DNA of 58,672 nt from Candidatus Methanoperedens sp. (GTDB lineage: Archaea; Halobacteriota; Methanosarcinia; Methanosarcinales; Methanoperedenaceae). The stretch covers positions 1 through 58,672 of the forward strand of contig VEPN01000018.1 of NCBI GenBank assembly GCA_012026835.1, read 5' to 3'. The notes beneath the pieces are model-generated. The model worked only from the letters and a program-made list of their open reading frames with translations, made no database searches and had not been told where the DNA came from. Position 1 is the stretch's first letter, and the number at the start of each line of letters is the position of its first letter. Below are positions 1 through 7,901 of this stretch, one piece after another. The position numbers were made by a program, and so were the translations under genes.

Positions 1-555
1 GGTGTGTGTCATAAACACAGGATAAGTTCCAATCATTGTGATATGGGCTTTATCCATCTTGCATTCATAATGCGGATTGAAATCGCTATGAACGTCGTAT
101 CTTGAGGCTTCAAGCGGAGTTGAATCCAACTTGGCATCTTTCAAATCTATGAGTTTAACAATTCGTTCACCCACCATTTCCATGACTTTGTTGATACCCT
201 CAATTCCTAAACGGTATTTGACAAAATGATGAAGCGTTCCACCTGATGGTATTGAGATTCCCCCATCTTTTCCTTCTTCAAAACCAAGGAGCCATGCCTC
301 ATCCTGTGATAAAACGATTTTCTTGAAAGGCTGCTGCCTGAAGAATTTTACTATAGCAAATTTGATCATTGCCGATACATTATATCTGAAATGCCAATCT
401 TTATCGCTGTAGAAGTTGTTTTCTATTTGCTGTGCAATGTCCGCTATGTTTAGGAAAAATAAAAATTGACATAGCGAAACATTTCTTAAGCCCATATAGT
501 TTTTAAGGGAGTCTGTGAAGGAGACTCCTTTAAAGACTTTTGAAGTTTCTGCCAT
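1..555 (-). CDS. DDE transposase, N-terminal part (cut by window edge)
   Basis: The frame reads leftward from an ATG at 553-555 and runs off the window after 185 codons with no stop. I translated it directly from the sequence. The N-terminal part is helical. Around residues 140-165 it reads KLDSTPLEASRYD and then NPHYECKMDKAH, which resembles the first catalytic Asp region of IS4/IS5/IS1182-type DDE transposases. The catalytic Asp would be the one in LDST. The rest of the catalytic core lies outside the window, so whether the element is intact cannot be judged. The exact IS family is not certain. No terminal inverted repeat could be assigned on this side. Confidence 0.7.
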   Translation of the reverse strand, partial: MAETSKVFKGVSFTDSLKNYMGLRNVSLCQFLFFLNIADIAQQIENNFYSDKDWHFRYNVSAMIKFAIVKFFRQQPFKKIVLSQDEAWLLGFEEGKDGGISIPSGGTLHHFVKYRLGIEGINKVMEMVGERIVKLIDLKDAKLDSTPLEASRYDVHSDFNPHYECKMDKAHITMIGTYPVFMTHT

Positions 556-668
556 AAGAGGCAGTCCTGGCAAAGTATTTATATATGTCGATAGAATTTT
601 TGTGAAAATCAGGTCATAGCTAACAAAAAGATAGCTTTTTAAGTCAAATAGCTAATTGGATTTCTTCC

Positions 669-1508
669 CTAAAAATCAAAGATAGACCTGAATATCAGCA
701 GGATATTCCGCTTCCTCTCCCTGACCCTGCGTACAGAATAAGGGAGCCAGTTCTTTCCATAAGGGATGTAATCGACAACAGTAAAACCATTACTTACAAG
801 CTTATATTTAAGTTCTTCCCTGACTCCCATAAGCATCTGGAACTCGACCCTTTTCTGATGAGCCTTATTTGCCTCGATGGCCTCATTTATAAGTAAATCG
901 TCATGGGTTGCAATTGCAAAAAATGGGCTTTTATATAAAAGGTAACCCATAAGTTTCGAAAAATTGATTGCCACATCTTTCCTGCTTGTATATGCTATCT
1001 CTTTGTTCTCCCTGTACGCCCCCTTGACAAGGCGGATGGTCCCTCCTGCTGCCGCTATTCTGGTTATGTCATTCTCGCTTCTTTTAAGGTTGGATTGAAT
1101 GGCGATGCCAGTATTCCTGTATTTTTTAAGGATTTCCAGGTAAATTTCGATAGTATCTTTAGTATAAGGGGAATTTTCCATATCCACCCATACAAAGATA
1201 TTTTTCGAAGCTGCGATGCCTGCAATCTTTTCCACTCTGGATAAGCAAATATCCCTCCCTGTCTCAAGCCCGATCTGGGTGAGTTTGATCGAAAGGGAAG
1301 CTCTGGCTCCGGATTCTTCTATTCTCTCCAGTATCCGGATATTCTCTTCCACATTCTTCTTTGCCCTGGCAGCATCCCTGACATGCTCACCGAGAAAATT
1401 TATAATCGCACCTATTCCGGCTTTGTTTTCTTTTTTCGCGGCTATAATAGCGTCATCCAGAATCTCGCCTGCTATCCATTGGCGTGCAAACCTGATTAAG
1501 AAGCTCAT
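669..1508 (-). CDS. Proline dehydrogenase (FAD-dependent)
   Basis: This 279-residue protein is a single-domain proline dehydrogenase of the PutA/PRODH TIM-barrel type. It oxidises proline to pyrroline-5-carboxylate with FAD and passes electrons to a quinone or another acceptor. Family signatures in order are LVKGAYRE near residue 160, the ATHDD strand near 200, EFQMLMGVRE near 222, and YIPYGKNWLPYSVRRVRER near 245. The last contains the arginines that bind the proline carboxylate. Length matches monofunctional bacterial and archaeal PRODH. No P5C dehydrogenase is nearby, so this is not a PutA fusion or an obvious put operon. It is flanked by a transposase gene and a small membrane protein gene. 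Function is well supported; the physiological electron acceptor is unknown. Confidence 0.88.
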   Translation of the reverse strand: MSFLIRFARQWIAGEILDDAIIAAKKENKAGIGAIINFLGEHVRDAARAKKNVEENIRILERIEESGARASLSIKLTQIGLETGRDICLSRVEKIAGIAASKNIFVWVDMENSPYTKDTIEIYLEILKKYRNTGIAIQSNLKRSENDITRIAAAGGTIRLVKGAYRENKEIAYTSRKDVAINFSKLMGYLLYKSPFFAIATHDDLLINEAIEANKAHQKRVEFQMLMGVREELKYKLVSNGFTVVDYIPYGKNWLPYSVRRVRERKRNILLIFRSIFDF

Positions 1509-1628
1509 TTCCCCATAATGGGATTGGAGTGATGGTATTTAAGGGGTACGATTCATGGTGTATAATTCCGAAAGCTTTATCATTATTAAAGATAAAGGAT
1601 AGTAAGATAGGAAGGAAAGTGGTGAACT

Positions 1629-2009
1629 TTGAATACAAATTATCTTTATAAATTCATGGAATTTGCAATATTTTCTTCATATCTGATTCTCATATTTTTA
1701 TCTATCCAGATATGGTTCCTGTGGAAAGATATTGATAAGGGAACTTTAAATATGGAACATTTTATAAATGAAAGTTTTTTCAGAAAAAATTGTATTTATT
1801 TCTTTGGTTTTTCTATATTTTTTATAATACCTGCAATTTGTGAAGGAATAGGTATCCCTGATTCTATGTTATTTTTTAAATTCTTTGACATGCTCGGCTT
1901 TATCAGTATCGTAATGTTTGAAATTGGATGGTATAAGTTACTAAAAACATGTACGAATAAAAAATCATTGCCGCAGGAACTTATCAGTTTCAAAAGAACA
2001 GAAAATTGA
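1629..2009 (+). CDS. Small integral membrane protein, family copy 1 of 3
   Basis: This 126-residue protein has about four hydrophobic segments and no domain I recognise. The TTG start is supported by GGTGA at 1621-1625, four bases upstream. It belongs to a family with two more copies in this window (24452-24853 and 49982-50590, both minus strand). All three share an N-terminal membrane helix near Y-K-hydrophobic-E, a central F(F/L)R followed by a Phe-rich helix ending in a Glu-containing loop (here SIFFIIPAICEG), and a C-terminal W-x-x-L-L/L-K segment. This copy has Pro where the other two have His-Glu. It sits alone between proline dehydrogenase (divergent) and the amidoligase pair. Function unknown. 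Confidence 0.72.
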   Translation: MNTNYLYKFMEFAIFSSYLILIFLSIQIWFLWKDIDKGTLNMEHFINESFFRKNCIYFFGFSIFFIIPAICEGIGIPDSMLFFKFFDMLGFISIVMFEIGWYKLLKTCTNKKSLPQELISFKRTEN

Positions 2010-2090
2010 TTTTCATAGGAAGCTGACCTTTGCACTCGTTACCTATTTATACTCAGCTTATAATAACAAATAGCTGGACTGATATCTAAA

Positions 2091-2738
2091 ATGATTATAG
2101 TCAGTGAAGACGAAGATGATAGTGACTCTAGTCCGTTGTTTTTTTTAGGGCAACCAGTACGTGACAGCGTACTTAATGTTAACCATGATTACCGCTACCT
2201 GCGGATGGGATATTACGTATCTGCGCACGCTGAAACCTTTGGAGTAGAGGTCACACCGGATTGTACGGAGATAATGGATGCATACAGAAACCCGCTTTTG
2301 ATAGAAAAAGCGAGACGGAATGGGCTCCCGACAAACGGATACAGGCTGGTAACGAGGCCAAATGAGAATTTGACCATCCCTGCCATGTTGTTTGCTGTGA
2401 ACCCTTTTACCAACAACTCGATGAAAGTGGTAAAGTCGGGTTCGAGACTGCCTGGAATAATAAAAAAAATGAGCTTTGATGCCAGGTTCCCTGTATCATT
2501 GCATCCTGTAACCGGGGAAGTAAAAGAAATAATACAGATGTTCGGGGAATCAACCAGTGATGAGACATCGGATTTTGCACGGAAGTTCTATGAGATATTT
2601 AATATCCCGATATGTAAGCTGATCGTGCAGATCGATGATGGGAAAGTTATCCTGAACCACTGCGAACCTGCCATGGAAAAGGAAGTGAAGTGGGACATTG
2701 TTCATGATAAATTGCATGAGATAAGGCAGAAGATATAA
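2091..2738 (+). CDS. RimK-like ATP-grasp N-terminal (RLAN) domain protein
   Basis: This 215-residue protein resembles the RLAN domain, which is often fused to or encoded beside RimK-type ATP-grasp ligases. After an acidic N-terminus it has the DYRYLRMGYYVSAHAE strand-helix near residues 40-55, then a region ending near CEPAMEKE. The next gene starts 7 bp downstream and encodes the ATP-grasp enzyme, so the two are almost certainly co-transcribed and probably work together. The RLAN domain is thought to position a substrate for amide-bond formation by its ligase partner. No catalytic residue can be assigned here. Being a separate protein rather than a fusion is one of the known arrangements as far as I recall. 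Confidence 0.7.
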   Translation: MIIVSEDEDDSDSSPLFFLGQPVRDSVLNVNHDYRYLRMGYYVSAHAETFGVEVTPDCTEIMDAYRNPLLIEKARRNGLPTNGYRLVTRPNENLTIPAMLFAVNPFTNNSMKVVKSGSRLPGIIKKMSFDARFPVSLHPVTGEVKEIIQMFGESTSDETSDFARKFYEIFNIPICKLIVQIDDGKVILNHCEPAMEKEVKWDIVHDKLHEIRQKI

Positions 2739-2745
2739 CAATATC

Positions 2746-3612
2746 ATGAAATTGGCCTGTTTTGTCGAAGCATATAACTTTAAGGATAAATCCGAACGGA
2801 AAGCCCTTTCGAAATTCAAATCCACAGCAGAATCGATGGGGCATACGTTCGATTTTATTTTTAAGGAAGATATTTCCAGGGTCGCTGAGTACAATGCGTT
2901 ATTTATAAGGGCTACAACTGACCCGAGCAACTCAGCGTATGTAGCTTCAAGGCTTGCCGAGCAGTCCGGATTAAAGGTTATTGATGACCCCCATTCCATA
3001 AGGACATGTTCGAATAAGGCAATACTTCACGACCTTTTCCTGAAGAACAACATACCGTCGCCAAAATCGCTTCTGTTTACAGGGGATTTTTCAAGCGTGT
3101 CACTGGATAACATCTTTGAAACACTGGGAACGCCAGTAGTCATCAAAACGCCCTACACGCGCTTCTCTTCCCATGTTGAGAAAGCAGATGGTATTCAGGA
3201 ATTTATCAGTATTTCAAAAAAACTGCTGAGAAAATCAAAAGTACTGGTTGTCCAGGAGTATGTCATGTCAGATTTTGACTGGCGCGTCGGAATACTTCGA
3301 AATGAAATAATTTATCTCTGTAAATACTGTATCCCGGACGGAGGATGGAAAGTAAAATCAAAGATTAACGGGAAAAATGTGTGGGGAGATACAATCGCAG
3401 TACCCAGGGAATCTATCTCACCAGAATTAAAGGAGATATGCATAAATCTATCAAAATGCGTCGGTGACGGGCTTTACGGCCTGGATGTGAAGGAAACAAG
3501 CGGCGGGTATAGGGTCATCGAGATCAACGATAATCCCAGTATCTATGAAGGGTACGAGGATGCTATAGACAGGGATATCTATGAAAAGATAATCAATGCG
3601 CTGGTATCATAA
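2746..3612 (+). CDS. RimK-family ATP-grasp amidoligase
   Basis: This 288-residue ATP-grasp enzyme should form an amide bond between a carboxylate, activated with ATP as acyl phosphate, and an amine. Features are an N-terminal pre-ATP-grasp Rossmann-like part, VIDDPHSIRTCSNKAILHDL near residue 80-100, the VVIKTPYTRFSSH ATP-binding strand near 130, VVQEYVMSDFDWRVGIL near 168, and the metal-binding C-terminus YGLDVKETSGGYRVIEINDNPS with the E-x-N pair. It is translated right after the RLAN gene. The stop overlaps by 6 bp the stop end of a convergent GNAT gene. Substrate is unknown; peptide tagging, glutamylation-like modification and small-molecule synthesis are all possible. Confidence 0.86.
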   Translation: MKLACFVEAYNFKDKSERKALSKFKSTAESMGHTFDFIFKEDISRVAEYNALFIRATTDPSNSAYVASRLAEQSGLKVIDDPHSIRTCSNKAILHDLFLKNNIPSPKSLLFTGDFSSVSLDNIFETLGTPVVIKTPYTRFSSHVEKADGIQEFISISKKLLRKSKVLVVQEYVMSDFDWRVGILRNEIIYLCKYCIPDGGWKVKSKINGKNVWGDTIAVPRESISPELKEICINLSKCVGDGLYGLDVKETSGGYRVIEINDNPSIYEGYEDAIDRDIYEKIINALVS

Positions 3613-4080
3613 TTCTTTAATAAGATGCAATGCATCATCGCCGTTTTTATAATATTTTTTCATAATTTTATCCGTGGAAAAACCTTTTGATATATATAGG
3701 CTCTGTGCAGCCTTGTTATTCACACCCACTTCCAGGCTTATTTTCTTAAATCCCCTTTCTTTTAACGATTGTTCAGCCGTGTCCATGAGCAGACCCGCTA
3801 TGCCCTGGCGCCTGTAATCAGGGTGTACATTCAATGAATAAATCCTGGCATGTGAGATATTCTTTCTGGTCAGGACAATAATCGAAGCTACAATATTGTT
3901 TTCGGTGGATGCAACGAACACAATGGACCTGGCCTTGAATAAGAGATATTCAAGCTGTTTTTTATGGAACTTTTCCTCCTTAAAACATATATTCTCAAGT
4001 TCCATAAGGTCATCAAAGTCCTCTTTTCCTGCAGGACGTATATGCGGTTTCAAGGAACTGCCACTCGCGATTTTACGCAT
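3607..4080 (-). CDS. GNAT-family N-acetyltransferase (RimI-like)
   Basis: This 157-residue protein has a complete GNAT fold: an N-terminal IRPAGKEDFDDLMELE segment, the strand ARIYSLNVHPDYRRQGIAGLLM near residue 80-100 with the acetyl-CoA loop Arg-Arg-Gln-Gly-Ile-Ala, and the C-terminal LEVGVNNKAAQSLYISKGF strand-helix typical of RimI. It would transfer acetyl from acetyl-CoA to an amine, perhaps a protein N-terminus. It lies downstream of the DUF2111 gene and overlaps it by 31 bp, so the two are probably translationally coupled. It is convergent with the ATP-grasp gene. The overlap rests on taking the ATG at 4078-4080 as start; no better start is visible. Confidence 0.85.
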   Translation of the reverse strand: MRKIASGSSLKPHIRPAGKEDFDDLMELENICFKEEKFHKKQLEYLLFKARSIVFVASTENNIVASIIVLTRKNISHARIYSLNVHPDYRRQGIAGLLMDTAEQSLKERGFKKISLEVGVNNKAAQSLYISKGFSTDKIMKKYYKNGDDALHLIKEL

Positions 4081-4457
4081 TCCTGCACTTGTTTCACGAC
4101 TTCCGGATAATCCCCGAATATAAGACCCAGGTCAACAGTGCCAACAACATCCACCACACCTATGGCCGCGATTCCATATCCTTCCTTGTTTCTTATGGGA
4201 ACTACGATAACCGGGATTCCCGTATATTTACCGCTTGTAGGGATCGCACGAATGACCTTATTTTCTTTCAAGACCTGCTCCAGTACAGGGCCTGTATAAT
4301 CAGTATCAAGTATTTTTCTCTTCTCGATCCTCACACCTTTTTTATTCAGGCTTCTCATAGTGACCGGAAGCCCCAGGAGTTCATGTACTGCCATAGCAAA
4401 CGCAGCAATATCCCCGGCGCCTGAATCTGCTGATATTTCTATACTGGTGTATTTCAT
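4050..4457 (-). CDS. DUF2111 protein
   Basis: This 135-residue protein matches DUF2111, a small family known mostly from methanogens and their relatives. The N-terminal SGAGDIAAFAMAVHELLGLP helix is followed by strands ending in IPVIVVPIRNKEGYGIAAIGVVDV. There is no signal peptide or membrane helix. No biochemical role is known for the family. It leads a two-gene unit with the GNAT gene. Its start is only about 100 bp from the divergent ftsZ start, and a TATA-like element (tatata, about 4484-4492 on the minus strand) would give a short or absent leader. The lineage restriction supports a methanogen-related archaeon. Confidence 0.7.
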   Translation of the reverse strand: MKYTSIEISADSGAGDIAAFAMAVHELLGLPVTMRSLNKKGVRIEKRKILDTDYTGPVLEQVLKENKVIRAIPTSGKYTGIPVIVVPIRNKEGYGIAAIGVVDVVGTVDLGLIFGDYPEVVKQVQECVKSRVAVP

Positions 4458-4515
4458 ACCTGATATGAGGTTTACAATTTATACATTATATAGTTTCTTA
4501 TCTCAAAAAAAAGAC

Positions 4516-4549
4516 TTTAAATACTAACAAAACGAGTTATTATCGGAGG
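4516..4549 (+). promoter_or_regulatory. ftsZ promoter and ribosome binding site
   Basis: A TATA-like box (tttaaata) at 4516-4523 lies 33 bp before the ftsZ ATG at 4556. A strong Shine-Dalgarno (ggagg) at 4545-4549 is spaced six bases from the ATG and fixes the start. The transcript would have a leader of about 10 bases. Confidence 0.55.
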
Positions 4550-4555
4550 CTGATT

Positions 4556-5674
4556 ATGACTAAAGAAGAATTACTGGCAAAAGTAAAGACTTCACGCCCA
4601 TCCGTGACCGTCGTCGGCCTGGGTGGAGCTGGCTGTAACATAACAACGTGGATAGCGGATAAGAAACTGACCGGTGGCAAGATAATTGCAGCCAATACGG
4701 ATGCTGCGCATCTTAGCACAATGACGCGGGCAGATACTATCATGCTGCTTGGTGAAAAACTGTGCAAAGGCCACGGCTGCGGTGGATTCCCCGAAAGAGG
4801 CACAGAGGCAGCAAAAGAGAACCTGGCCGAGATAAAGGAGGGACTAAGAGACACAAACCTCCTGTTCCTTGTAGCGGGACTTGGAGGAGGTTCAGGCACA
4901 GGAGCAATACCGGTTTTTGCAGGTGTCGGCAGGGAACTTGGTGCGCTGACTATCGCGTGCGTGACAATACCTTTTACGATTGAAATGGCAAGGCGTGAAA
5001 AAGCGCGTGAGGCCATAAGATCGCTTGCCGGGACATGCGACTCGATAGTTGTCATAGATAACTCAAAACTCAGGGAAGTTGCAGGCAACCTGCCACTTAA
5101 AGATGCACTCGCAGTTGCAAACGCGCTTGTAGGAGCGTTTGTGAAAAATATCACAGATACCATAACACAGCCGAGCCTTGTGAACCTTGATTATGCGGAT
5201 CTTCGGGCAGTGATGGAACGGGGCGGGATATCATCGATCGGAATTGGTGAGGGAGACGGCGCGACCCGCGTTGAAAAAGCTGTTGCCCAGGCGCTTTCGA
5301 CCCCGCTTCTTGATATCACGGATGTCTCTACAGCTTACGGCGTTCTCATCCATATAGTAGGAGGAGAGGACATGACCCTTGAGGAAGTAGCCGTTGCAGG
5401 GGAACAGATAATGGATAAAGTCCCCAACACAAAGCGTGTGATATGGGGCGCGAAAGTGGATCCGGATATTGCTGGAAGGGTACGCGTGATGGCTGTCCTG
5501 ACAGGAGTCACATGCCCGTTCATCAGCGGGGAAGTAAAGCAAAAGGAGCCGCCCCAGATACCCAAGGAAGTCGTAAAACCACTGCGCGAGGCAATGGAGC
5601 ATATGGTAAGAGCCCAGGAAGAGCTGCCGCGCGAAACGATCTCCAAGGCTGCGGTTTTCAGCAAGGAAAAGTAG
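4556..5674 (+). CDS. ftsZ: Cell division GTPase FtsZ (tubulin superfamily)
   Basis: This 372-residue FtsZ-family GTPase should polymerise at the division site. Visible motifs are the N-terminal VVGLGGAGCNIT nucleotide loop (residues 19-30), the tubulin signature GLGGGSGTG (108-116), and the T7 loop NLDYADLR (210-217) that supplies catalytic aspartates to the neighbouring subunit. A short charged C-terminal tail follows. All residues needed for GTPase activity appear to be present. The start is fixed by a good ribosome binding site. The sequence departs somewhat from bacterial FtsZ, for example Ser rather than Thr in GGGSGTG, as expected for one archaeal paralogue. It is divergent from the DUF2111 gene and convergent with a VapBC pair. 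Confidence 0.93.
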   Translation: MTKEELLAKVKTSRPSVTVVGLGGAGCNITTWIADKKLTGGKIIAANTDAAHLSTMTRADTIMLLGEKLCKGHGCGGFPERGTEAAKENLAEIKEGLRDTNLLFLVAGLGGGSGTGAIPVFAGVGRELGALTIACVTIPFTIEMARREKAREAIRSLAGTCDSIVVIDNSKLREVAGNLPLKDALAVANALVGAFVKNITDTITQPSLVNLDYADLRAVMERGGISSIGIGEGDGATRVEKAVAQALSTPLLDITDVSTAYGVLIHIVGGEDMTLEEVAVAGEQIMDKVPNTKRVIWGAKVDPDIAGRVRVMAVLTGVTCPFISGEVKQKEPPQIPKEVVKPLREAMEHMVRAQEELPRETISKAAVFSKEK

Positions 5675-5690
5675 GAGGTAACTCCTGCTT

Positions 5691-6107
5691 TTAACTTAAT
5701 TTTTTCAAAGCATCTTTTGGGGTCACGCATTCGATATATTTTTGGGCATCTTCAGTGAGCATAGAATCTTCTATTACAAGGATCGCCGATTCATTTACTG
5801 CAGCGGCTATTATAGGTCTATCATTCTTATCCCGGATATTATATCTTAAAAGGTCAAGTTTTGGAATGTTCTTCCTTACAGTACAGCATTCTTTAACATA
5901 TTCAATTCCATAATTTATTTTTTCTTGTGAGATTTGCAATTCCTTCAATGTTCTTCGTATCTCCTTCAAGACAAACATATTTACAAAAAGTGAAACCAGT
6001 CCTCTTCTACCACTCTCAAACAGCACCCATGCCTCCTCGTTTCTTCCTGCCAGCGCAGAAACAGCAACGGTCGTATCTATAAAAAATTTAAGTTTCGTAC
6101 TCTTCAT
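5691..6107 (-). CDS. PIN-domain toxin (VapC-type)
   Basis: This 138-residue PIN-domain protein is a probable ribonuclease toxin. Acidic active-site positions are visible: Asp in FFIDTTVAV near residue 11, Glu in VLKEIRRTL near 48, Asp in IRDKNDRPIIAAAV near 95, and Asp in VIEDSML near 111. The upstream antitoxin gene overlaps it by 20 bp, the usual arrangement for vapBC. It ends 17 bp from the convergent ftsZ stop. The length is normal for VapC and nothing looks broken. The RNA target cannot be told from the sequence. Confidence 0.8.
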   Translation of the reverse strand: MKSTKLKFFIDTTVAVSALAGRNEEAWVLFESGRRGLVSLFVNMFVLKEIRRTLKELQISQEKINYGIEYVKECCTVRKNIPKLDLLRYNIRDKNDRPIIAAAVNESAILVIEDSMLTEDAQKYIECVTPKDALKKLS

Positions 6108-6366
6108 TATATATTTCTGACCGTACTTTTCTTACTTTTTCCACTATTTCTTTAATGTTGATTTTTTTCTTTTCTGCTTCCACCCATATTTCTTTTATTT
6201 TAGGAGGAATACTCGTAAGCTCAGCAGGAACAATCTCTATCCCTTTATTAGTATCAGTATATCTTACGATATCACCGACCTTGATATGATATTTCATTCT
6301 CAGTTTTTTTGGTATTGTTATTGTCCCGGCTTTTGTTACTTTTCCAAATAGAATTTGTTCACTCAA
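6088..6366 (-). CDS. AbrB/SpoVT-type antitoxin (VapB)
   Basis: This 92-residue protein starts with a SpoVT/AbrB swapped-hairpin DNA-binding domain: GKVTKAGTITIPKKLRMKYHIKVGDIV spans residues 9-35. A C-terminal Lys/Glu-rich helix would bind and block the toxin. It is first in the pair and overlaps vapC. Such antitoxins usually autoregulate by binding their own promoter; an AT-rich region at 6367-6430 could hold the operator, but no clear palindrome was seen. Confidence 0.82.
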   Translation of the reverse strand: MSEQILFGKVTKAGTITIPKKLRMKYHIKVGDIVRYTDTNKGIEIVPAELTSIPPKIKEIWVEAEKKKINIKEIVEKVRKVRSEIYNEEYET

Positions 6367-6476
6367 ACTCGGATCACCCTATTTTAAGATAATCTTATAT
6401 TCGTATTTTAAGGTTGATAAAATTGTCGTTTAAAATCTCAATTGTTGTTATCTTAACATAGGATAAACGGAAATTC

Positions 6477-7787
6477 TCACCGCTCAAAATTGAAATTCTG
6501 CTTAACTATCTTGAGAGCACAATAGTTCCCGCACATTGTACATGCCTCGCTGTCCTCAGGCGAGCGGCTGTCCCTCACTGATCTTGCGTGTTCAGGGTCA
6601 ATTGCCAGTTCATACATTTTCTCCCATTGCAAATCGCGCCTCGCCCTTCCCATATCAAGGTCGCGCTGCCTGTCGTTGTTCTTTACCATGTCGCCGATGT
6701 GGGCAGCGATCCTTGAAGTTATCACGCCCTGCCTTACATCCTCAACATTGGGGAGTGCCAGGTGTTCAGCCGGGGTCACATAGCAGATAAAATCAGCGCC
6801 GTAAGCGCTTGATAATGATGCGCCTATGGCTGCCACGATATGGTCATAACCAGGCGCAATATCCGTGACCAGGGGACCGAGCATATAGAAAGGCTTCTCG
6901 CCGCTTAAGCGTTTCATGAGTTTAACATTGGCATCTATCTCGTCTATCGGTATGTGACCCGGCCCTTCCACGATAGTCTGCACGCCTGCATCGTGGGCCC
7001 TGTCTGATAGTTCCGAGTTCATTATGAGTTCCTGTATCTGCGCCCTGTCAGTAGAGTCATGTATCGCGCCTGCCCTCATTCCGTTTCCCATGCTGAGCGT
7101 GACCTCATGATCTTGCATGATTTCAAGCAGGTAATCGAACTCGCTGTAGAGGGGGTTTTCTTTCTCATTATGCAGCATCCAAGCTGTCATGAACGCCCCT
7201 CCGCGCGAACAGAGGCCACCGAACCGCCCCTGTCTTTTCAGGCGTTCCACTGTAACAAGGTTAATTCCTGTATGTATGGCCATGAAATTCGTGCCGAGCT
7301 TTGCCTGCTCTGCCGTTATCCTGAAAAGCTCATCCTCTTTCATGTCAACTGCGCTTCCGTATTTCCTGATAGCCTCTATGAAGGCCTGGTACAGCGGCAC
7401 GCTACCCACTGAGAGTGTTGTGGCCCCTATCACCTTTTTCCTGATTTCATAAAAATCACCGCCTGTTGAAAGCTCCATGAGCGTGTCCGCACCTGTTGCT
7501 TCTGCCACTTTTGCCTTCTCTATCTCCATATCGATATCCGTTATATCAGAAGAAGTCCCTATGGATGCATTCACTTTTGTGCGAAGACCCTTTCCTATCC
7601 CGCAGGGCTTTGTTTTGCGGTACGGGCTTACAGGAACTACTATCCTTCCATTTGCTATCCCGCGGCGTATGATTTCAGGTTCTACATTCTCATCTACAGC
7701 CACCTGTTTCATCTCCTCTGTCAGGCGGCCTTTCTTTGCTTCAGTGATCAGGCTCATAAATGTTACCGGGGCTTTGGAAGGATGCAC
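6477..7787 (-). CDS. thiC: Phosphomethylpyrimidine synthase ThiC
   Basis: This 436-residue radical-SAM enzyme converts aminoimidazole ribotide to the hydroxymethylpyrimidine phosphate moiety of thiamine. The C-terminal [11 protein letters not shown] motif (C-x2-C-x4-C) ligates the [4Fe-4S] cluster that cleaves SAM. Upstream conserved blocks include [33 protein letters not shown] (Zn and substrate region), [11 protein letters not shown] and [13 protein letters not shown]. Length fits archaeal and clostridial ThiC, which lack the long bacterial N-terminal extension. A second ThiC-like function (BzaF, benzimidazole synthesis) is a formal alternative, though CobT is present at 41445-42476. The gene stands alone. 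Its promoter region contains a small palindrome rather than a TPP riboswitch. Confidence 0.93.
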   Translation of the reverse strand: MHPSKAPVTFMSLITEAKKGRLTEEMKQVAVDENVEPEIIRRGIANGRIVVPVSPYRKTKPCGIGKGLRTKVNASIGTSSDITDIDMEIEKAKVAEATGADTLMELSTGGDFYEIRKKVIGATTLSVGSVPLYQAFIEAIRKYGSAVDMKEDELFRITAEQAKLGTNFMAIHTGINLVTVERLKRQGRFGGLCSRGGAFMTAWMLHNEKENPLYSEFDYLLEIMQDHEVTLSMGNGMRAGAIHDSTDRAQIQELIMNSELSDRAHDAGVQTIVEGPGHIPIDEIDANVKLMKRLSGEKPFYMLGPLVTDIAPGYDHIVAAIGASLSSAYGADFICYVTPAEHLALPNVEDVRQGVITSRIAAHIGDMVKNNDRQRDLDMGRARRDLQWEKMYELAIDPEHARSVRDSRSPEDSEACTMCGNYCALKIVKQNFNFER

Positions 7788-7813
7788 TTATAGATAAAAC
7801 ATCCGTATTCACA

Positions 7814-7838
7814 CGGGTTTCACAACCCGATTTATATA
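7814..7838 (-). promoter_or_regulatory. thiC promoter with palindromic operator candidate
   Basis: On the minus strand a TATA-like box lies at 7831-7838. The perfect inverted repeat cgggtt / aacccg (7814-7819 and 7824-7829, four-base spacer) sits just downstream, between the TATA box and the expected start of transcription near 7808. The thiC ATG is at 7785-7787. A protein bound here would block polymerase loading. The same sequence could also form a short hairpin at the 5' end of the mRNA. No TPP-riboswitch core was found. Confidence 0.45.
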
Positions 7839-7901
7839 GTGCACAATTAAATATTATTAATTCGAATCGAGATAAAAGGACAAAATCAAAAGGGAAGTGA
7901 A

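Noticed and set aside
1453-1638. 61-codon frame overlapping the proline dehydrogenase start
   Set aside because: Out of frame with a clear gene and not similar to anything known.
4540-5163. 207-codon frame antisense to ftsZ
   Set aside because: Low-complexity Ser/Ala/Pro-rich translation typical of the shadow of a GC-rich gene; ftsZ is unmistakable on the other strand.
7788-7901. TPP riboswitch upstream of thiC
   Set aside because: The leader is only about 20 bases by the TATA position and lacks the conserved THI core; only a small palindrome is present.
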